From Pelodera strongyloides (taxonomy: Eukaryota > Nematoda > Chromadorea > Rhabditida > Rhabditidae), in assembly GCA_036852015.1 (NCBI GenBank), contig JAANDG010000355.1, positions 1-64,000 of the forward strand: a DNA stretch of 64,000 nucleotides, written 5' to 3'. Numbering within the stretch: the stretch's first letter is position 1; the number at the start of each line of letters is the position of its first letter. Of the stretch, positions 57,916 to 64,000 are shown piece by piece. Under the pieces are notes generated by a model. It worked only from the letters and a program-made list of their open reading frames with translations, was not told where the DNA came from and ran no database searches. Position numbers and translations under genes: made by a program.

Positions 57916-60218
57916 ATGGGCGAAGGAGGCAGTTCTGGAGCGGGAGACAAACCCAAGAAGGAGAAGAAGGTTAGTTTTGTTATTTATCAGTTCTGTGCCC
58001 GTATGCACGAACGCCGGGAATGGCTCCCAGCCTCTCAGTGGGAGGTGAGAGAAAGAGAGGGATCACAGGAATCAGAGACGCGCGGAGGCAAATTCTCCCA
58101 TACTGGGAGATTCCCACTGTCGTGCATACGGCCACAGTATTCCATCCTGCACATGGTATGCAGGTAGAAATGTGAGATTTTGCCTCTGCGTCTTGCTGTT
58201 TCCTACTGTCACTGTCCACCTCTCACCTCTCACCTAATGGAAGTTTTGGAGGCTATTGTAAGCTGTGCGCAGTAGCCATTCGAGCCACGTATACTATGCT
58301 ATTACTGTAGGAATGCCTAGATTAAAGCCTAGATTGAGTGTACTTTGCTGCTTTGCTCGGTCACAAATGATAAACTACGTCCTTTCAGGGTTTCGACACG
58401 AGAAAGTTTATGCTCGATTTGGTGACCGGAGGAACCGCAGCCGCTGTGTCGAAAACCGCCGTCGCCCCAATTGAGAGAGTCAAATTGCTTCTTCAGGTTG
58501 GTTTCATTTATTTACACAAAAATGATCTACACTAAAAACACTGGGATATCCAATATGGCTGCCGCTTTTGGTACGCTCGATGTGACTGCCTCGTTCTCTT
58601 GGCATAACTGTCATGCCGTGAATTATAGTAACTACTTAACCACTGCTCAATCATGTACGTTGAACATTAGTGCCTCCATACTGCATGAACCGTAATTCAG
58701 CGGCGTCTGGTACTTGCATCTTATCTTGAGATACCGTTGAGAAGTGATGCCGTTGTGGTTAATCACGTGCCCACCTAATTTACGCCCTATTCAGGTACAA
58801 GATGCGTCTACAACCATCGCCGTCGACAAGCGCTACAAGGGTATCGTGGACGTGCTCGTGCGTGTGCCCAAGGAGCAGGGATTCGCCGCGCTATGGAGAG
58901 GTGTGTCACATGTTAATCATGGCGCAGTGGTTATGACCTCGCCTACTACGCGAGAGGTCAAGGGTTCAATTCCACCCGTAACTTTCTCATTTTGCAGGTA
59001 ATCTGGCCAATGTGATTCGCTACTTCCCGACGCAGGCGCTCAACTTTGCCTTCAAGGACACGTACAAGAACCTGTTCCTCAAGGGCGTTGACAAGAAGAA
59101 CGAGTTCTGGAAGTTCTTCCTCGGAAATCTCGCCTCGGGAGGAGCTGCAGGAGCCACGTCGCTGTGCTTTGTCTACCCGCTTGACTTTGCGAGAACCAGA
59201 CTGGCCGCCGATGTTGGAAAGGCTGACTCCAGAGAGTTCAAGGTAAGGGACTGTACTACTGTAGCTTGACTGCCTACTTGTGTCTTATACTGTGGGTGTC
59301 GCTTACTGTTCGCACGGTGTATGGTACCTCTAGACGCCACTCTGGGAAGGCTATCAATACAGTATTTCGGATATTTGTTTAGCAGAATACTCTGTCGCTA
59401 ACTAACTGACTAACGTAATTGCCCGCAAGTGCACAAATCTAGTCAGCCCCTAGTCAAAGCCGGCCCTTTTCGCACATCCATCAATTCTCGTAATTTGTAA
59501 TAATACAACCATTTCAGGGTCTCGCCGACTGCCTTGTCAAGATTGCCAAGTCTGACGGTCCGATCGGTTTGTACCGCGGTTTCTTCGTGTCGGTACAGGG
59601 TATCATCATCTACCGCGCCGCCTACTTCGGTATGTTCGATACCGCCAAGGTGCTGTTCAACCCCGGAGGTGGCAAGAAGCTCAACTTCTTCGCCGCTTGG
59701 GCCATTGCCCAGGTGGTCACTGTCGGATCGGGAATCCTATCGTACCCGTGGGATACTGTACGTCGTCGCATGATGATGCAATCGGGCAGAAAGGACATTC
59801 TGTACAAGAACACTTGGGACTGCGCTGTCAAGATTGTACAGAACGAGGGAATGTCGGCCATGTTCAAGGTGAGCTACAGTAGTTGTCGTAATTTGCATGA
59901 CGTAGCTTATCTACCGTACTTGGCCAAGGACTGATAGATCTAGTCTAGTAATTGACACTACTCACGTACTCACTACTGACTCGGTATCTATGTTTCTCAT
60001 CACCAAACCATGGGTTGAAAGTATAGGCCATGAAATACAACAACATAAACACGGCAACACAAGCGGCATTCCGGGCCGGCCCCGGAATGCAGCTATAGCC
60101 TACATTCTAACCTTGCAACAACTCCAAATATTTTCAGGGAGCTCTGTCCAACGTGTTCCGTGGTACCGGAGGAGCGTTGGTGCTCGCCATCTACGACGAG
60201 ATTCAGAAGTACCTCTGA
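57916..60218 (+). CDS. ant-1.1: Mitochondrial ADP/ATP carrier (adenine nucleotide translocase)
   Basis: Exchanges cytosolic ADP for matrix ATP across the inner mitochondrial membrane. Exons: 57916-57969, 58389-58496, 58795-58900, 58998-59242, 59518-59868, 60138-60218; all phases fit, 313 residues. The three mitochondrial-carrier repeats are clear, with PxD/ExxK/R signatures in [27 protein letters not shown] and [15 protein letters not shown]. The ADP/ATP-carrier hallmark RRRMMM follows the third. Further landmarks are [20 protein letters not shown] and [20 protein letters not shown]. After residue 18 it matches C. elegans ANT-1.1 almost throughout from memory; the Gly/Lys-rich first 18 residues are its own. 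A poly(A) signal AATAAA is at 60395-60400. GC-rich, regular codon use in exons suggests high expression. Confidence 0.97.
57993..58137. mobile_element. Hairpin MITE, GGCCGTATGCAC type
   Basis: The left end CTGTGCCCGTATGCACGAAC mirrors the right end TCGTGCATACGGCCACAG; inside, GGGAATGGCTCCCAG faces CTGGGAGATTCCC. It lies in intron 1 of the ADP/ATP carrier gene, 23 bp after the donor. Confidence 0.83.
58917..58985 (+). repeat. tRNA-like sequence in a 97-bp intron
   Basis: A-box TGGCGCAGTGG, a perfectly paired anticodon arm CTCGC-CTACTAC-GCGAG (anticodon position ACT), and B-box GGTTCAATTCC. Acceptor and T stems do not pair, so it is not a working tRNA. It fills most of the third intron of the carrier gene. 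Confidence 0.6.
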
Positions 60219-62171
60219 GGTGTCTGCCTTCTCTCTCTCTCTTCTCACAGTTACACACTCTCTCTACGCATACGCTCGCCGTCTCTGCCTGCCCTCTCCT
60301 AAATTTCTCGCCATTTTCCAAAAATTACTGCACATTTAGTATTGGTCATTTGGATTTTTATTATTTGTTTCAAGTTTGTGCCCAGCCGTGTTGGAATAAA
60401 AGGATTTTATTGTTTGACAAATGTACGGTGTGTTGGAGTGGTTTTTCGTCTCTTGAAAATCTTCGTCAATAGCCTTTGGAAGCCTTGAAGACTGAAATCT
60501 TACTAGAAAAGACTCTCACTTTTGGTGATATACGAGTATCGTACAAATCAGTGGCCGTATTCACCAGCACAGGGAGCCCTCCTTTGGCGCATAAGAGCTC
60601 TGAATCTCTTCTGGGAAACAACTTACCACATTACCTCATGTGGCCTTCGACATTGTATACTCTAACTGCAGACTCTCAGCTATGCTTATAGCGGAGTACC
60701 CCATTACATAACACATTTCCTGATTTGAAACTTGGTCAACTGTCAAAAAGGTCCAAGTATAATGAAGCAATGAAAATGTAACAACATTTATATTTGGATC
60801 AACACTAATCAATATACAAAACAACGAAAGTACAAAAAACGTATGCCAAGAAACAGGACAGACAAAAAGAGAGCGCGGCGCTGCCCAATCTTCGAGTGCC
60901 CAAGAGAGTGTCCGAGAGAAAGTGCCCAAACTTCGCCAAAGGGTAGTCAGGAGTCCGGGGAGGTGCGCGGCGAAAAATGGGCGAGCCCTTTTTTCGCCAC
61001 GCACCAAAAGGGTTCGCCCAACCCAGTTTCGTCAGTGAGAGCATGATATCGATGCGTAAAGAGGGGATAATGAACAACGAAACACATGCATATAACAAGA
61101 AGAAACAAAAAGTAACAGATTAATGGAATCGAAGTAGCAAGTGGTAAATAAGCATACACAACAAAATGTATTACTGTGCTTTTCGCCGGAACCTAAACGC
61201 CGTAAACCGGATTTATGCGAGCACTCGCAGAAAATCACAATAACAATAACAGCAATAATAATAATAACAAGGACAAATCAGAAAGGAATAGAAGATTCAA
61301 TAATGTACACCGGATGTGTTAGTCATGTACATAACTAAACAAGAAAACAAAAGGGTACCGTGCATATTTCCGAAATGAGGTTGCAAATGTTTCAACAAAA
61401 ATTTCTCGTATAATTACATTAGATCTATGAAATATACGGTAAAAAAAAGTGAAACAACAAATTATAAATATTTACAATATAATACATAACAGTTCATTGT
61501 TCAATTTAGAAAATAATTACATTGTTTTAGTAAACAAATGGAGTTCAACCTCGTTATAAACGAGGTTAATGCAGAGGCGGCTCTGAAATTATTTTAAATT
61601 ATATATGACTTTCCAAATGATACAATGCTCGCTACGGTACGAGGCTGGCTACTTCTGTTTCCACCTCCTAAGCAATTCACACCAATTTTGCAGATATGAA
61701 CATTGACTGGGGCAATTATGTATAAAAATAGACATAATGGTGAAAAGTTAAAAGAGCACGCAGAACGGCATATGTGAGATTTCATTACTGAACATTATTC
61801 CTATCACTTTCGTTTTTGTACTAACAAAAGCACCATGCAAAGTAGTCGAATTCTAACCAAACATCTCCTGAACATCGTCGGAGGCTAGAGGCTATTACCA
61901 AGTTAGATACTTCGGCGAAACGCATCCGTTACGGTCACTTGGCTAGCAATAAGCAGACCATGCCCGCACGGAAACTATGCTAGAGGAAAACCCAGAGGAC
62001 GCAAACATCTTTAATCAATTAAATGAGCAATTTGTCATCTGGAACTCGTCGCCTACTGCTCAGGACATCTGCGGAACATGTCATAAGCCAACCTTGAAAT
62101 TGTACTTTGGACTTCCTTGAATAAAGGTGCACGCTCTTGAGGCGTAAAATATTTTAACAGATGGGTACCAC
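60219..62171. other. Convergent intergenic region, 1.95 kb
   Basis: Holds the carrier 3' UTR, a half-copy of the GGCCGTATTCACCA hairpin family near 60551-60625, a small imperfect repeat at 60860-61000, AT-rich DNA, and the R3 copy at its right end. Terminal exons of the right-edge gene may be hidden in it. Confidence 0.45.
62030..62150. repeat. Dispersed repeat R3, copy 3
   Basis: AATTTGTCATCTGGAACTCG, CGCCTACTGCTCAGGACATC, TCTGCGGAA and TTGAATAAAGGTGCACGCTC; closest to the copy at 17285-17400. Confidence 0.75.
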
Positions 62172-63586
62172 CTGCTTGTGTGTGAACATCAACGAATCGT
62201 CTGGCTCCATTTGGATCGAAAATGACTCGGCCGGAATGAGCAACAATCGAAGAACCTAAAGTGCGGTAAATAAAGACCAATAATATGCTGTTAGGATCAG
62301 ACCCATTCCACAGTATCCTAATTTTTTTTGTCCCGTACGCCATAACGAATGCGTAATCAAATATAAGTTTCATTTTTAGAATAAATACGCCACAACGAAT
62401 GCTTAATCAAATATAAGTTTCATTTTTAGAATAAATCGTTTTTAGTGTGGGTCACGATTGAAAAATATTACATATAAACCCCTCGTATGCGATTCAGGGT
62501 AGAAACGGGGTGTCATGTTAAAACATGATGCATTATTCCCTTTAATCCTTTGTTAGTGGGTTGCATCAGAGAACCCTTTTTTCCAGTTTCCACCCTGAAT
62601 CCTCTTTCTTTCATGCTCGTTATCATTTATAATTTCTTCATATTGGTTAATAGAACGCTACCTATACACAAAGTAAAGATTCGACCAATAAAGATTTATC
62701 ATTATTATTATTATTATTAAAGTACAAGTCAATCGGGTGGCGCCTAGAAATCACGTACCACAAGAACCTCTTTTTTCGGAAACCCATGCCCATGCAATAA
62801 AGGCAAGCAATTTCAGCAGCGGTGCTGCTATACGCACGTACAACTTCCGAACGTACCTTAGTAAAGAACTCTTCGTGGCCACCAAAACGCGTGCCCAATC
62901 CAGACACCGCAATATTGAAATGAGCAGATTCGTCCTCGCTTCTTCTGTCAATCCAGTGCTAAAAATGACAATGGTTAAATAATTAAACCAAAACTGATCC
63001 GTTCGACTCCTACCCCCGACAGACCAAGCCTTCTAGAGTAGATGACAGGAATTTAGGTTGCGCAAGGAACGGCAACTGATGCGATGCACTCACTATTCTT
63101 GGTCGTGAAGAGCCGAAAGCTGCCCAAAAACTAGAGCCTATGATTGGGTCCCAACGTCCCAAGTAGAGTTCACTTCTCTGCCTATTCTATAAAAGCGACA
63201 TTTCGGCCGGTTTTTGAAATGCATCGTAGACAGCTGAATTCTTACGTATATATGCTAATTTGCTCGAATTTATCGTTTTTTTAACTCTAATTTATGTTCA
63301 TTTGCATATGCTGCATAATAACGCAGATTTACTCGATGCGTTTCAAAAACCGGCCGCTATTTCGCTTTAACGATCTAACCTTACCGTAAGCTTTACCTGA
63401 TATATAACGATGGATGATGAAGCTCACCTGAACACGCCGAACAATCCATCCGACATCGATCCTCAGATGCGAGTTCCCCGCTACTGTTGCATCGACGGCA
63501 GCCGAATGGCACAACCGCGGTGGCATCGAACGGTTTCTTGCAAACTTTATCTCCAGTTTCTCTCTAGCAAACGGAATACCGTTGAG
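62172..63586 (-). CDS. Unrecognised gene, partial (continues past right edge)
   Basis: Three minus-strand exons join in phase 0: 63586-63428, 62958-62857, 62255-62172 (115 residues). Landmarks are LNGIPFAREKLEIKFARNRS, AAVDATVAGNSHLRIDVGWI, HWIDRRSEDESAHFNIAVSG and LIPAESFSIQMEPDDSLMFT. The last exon ends at a good donor (CAG/GTGGTA), so at least one more exon should follow to the left; I could not place it. An upstream exon may lie near 63870-63790 (LELLAVAQQINVAGLVRG). No known domain is recognised. The protein looks soluble. Codon-like composition and clean junctions support a real gene. Confidence 0.6.
62470..62530 (+). repeat. Dispersed repeat R4, copy 3
   Basis: AACCCCTCGTATGCGATTCAGG followed by GTAGAAACGGGGTGTCATG; matches copies near 28.85 and 49.0 kb. 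In an intron of the right-edge gene. Confidence 0.55.
63190..63370. mobile_element. MITE family 1 copy
   Basis: It starts TAAAAGCGACATTTCGGCCGG, carries GCTGAATTCTTACGTATATA and CATTTGCATATGCTGCATAA, and ends CCGGCCGCTATTTCGCTTTAA-type tip. It lies in an intron of the right-edge gene. Confidence 0.85.
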
Positions 63587-64000
63587 CTGAAACAATATCC
63601 AAGTTAACTAACTTGTTTAATTATCTGGCAATGGAAACACCAACAGAACCCGAGTTCACACATACTCCAGTTTAATTATTTGCTGGTGTAAACGACTAAC
63701 GACAAGTGTATAGTGTATATATGGTTTAAAGTCAGGACTGTGCTATGCACTTCAGCGCAGAGTTTTGCAGTCTGTTTTTGGAATACCGAAGGACCGAAGT
63801 AATGCGCCCCGGACCAAGCCCGCGACGTTAATTTGCTGGGCAACAGCCAACAGCTCTAGCGGCTAACATATAATATTAATATGTAATGCAGAAATTCAAT
63901 TCAACAATTTGTTTTAATGTCAGAAAATCGATATCGACTGGTAGAAAAAAGTATACATTGTCCGCTTGAGTCTGATATAAGGAGTCTCACCCCCAAATTC
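63587..64000. other. Right end of window, no firm feature
   Basis: Presumably intron or upstream exons of the right-edge minus-strand gene. One open stretch near 63790-63870 on the minus strand has an acceptor-like TTAG before it, but its donor phase does not fit well. Confidence 0.3.

Noticed and set aside
62172..62255. Alternative frame in the right-edge exon (HSGRVIFDPNGARRFVDV)
   Set aside because: It looks protein-like, but the upstream exon ends in phase 0, which fits the other frame with a good donor; I kept that one. RNA data could reverse this.

Overview
The window is nuclear DNA of a nematode, most probably a rhabditid but not C. elegans itself. The evidence is an adenine nucleotide translocase that matches the C. 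elegans protein almost residue for residue once spliced, nematode-style acceptors (TTTCAG), a SOD-4-like extracellular superoxide dismutase and an INS-17/18-type insulin-like peptide. I built all gene models by hand from conserved motifs, GT-AG junctions and matching reading phase, so exon edges are inferences, but most chains keep phase throughout.

Layout. 1.9-8.5 kb (minus): five-exon extracellular Cu/Zn superoxide dismutase. 9.7-11.6 kb (minus): three-exon insulin-like preproprotein. 16.2-27.1 kb (plus): a large ER-lumenal thioredoxin-fold protein ending in HDEL, with a tRNA-Lys(CTT) gene in a late intron. 27.5-30.8 kb (minus): BAR-domain protein, convergent with the former. 30.96 kb: tRNA-Val(AAC). 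32.2-43.9 kb (minus): a 27-exon protein of about 1,020 residues made of seven tandem double-zinc-finger modules, each closed by a CFPG motif. 44.8-51.9 kb (plus): a single-pass membrane protein I do not recognise, divergent from the zinc-finger gene. 53.3-56.5 kb (plus): secreted S1 serine protease. 57.9-60.2 kb (plus): ADP/ATP carrier. 62.2 kb to the right edge (minus): the 3' part of an unrecognised gene.

Introns and intergenic DNA are full of small mobile elements. The most abundant are non-autonomous inverted-repeat elements flanked by TTAA, which points to piggyBac-type mobilisation. There is also one 0.94-kb mariner-like element with TA flanks, a frameshifted non-LTR reverse-transcriptase fragment, several tRNA-derived SINE-like sequences, many GA/CT microsatellites and a few minisatellites. 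Several insertions are nested and can be ordered in time.

The genes do not form a pathway. Several products enter the secretory route (SOD, insulin-like peptide, serine protease, ER thioredoxin-like protein, membrane protein). The most unusual item is the seven-module zinc-finger protein.
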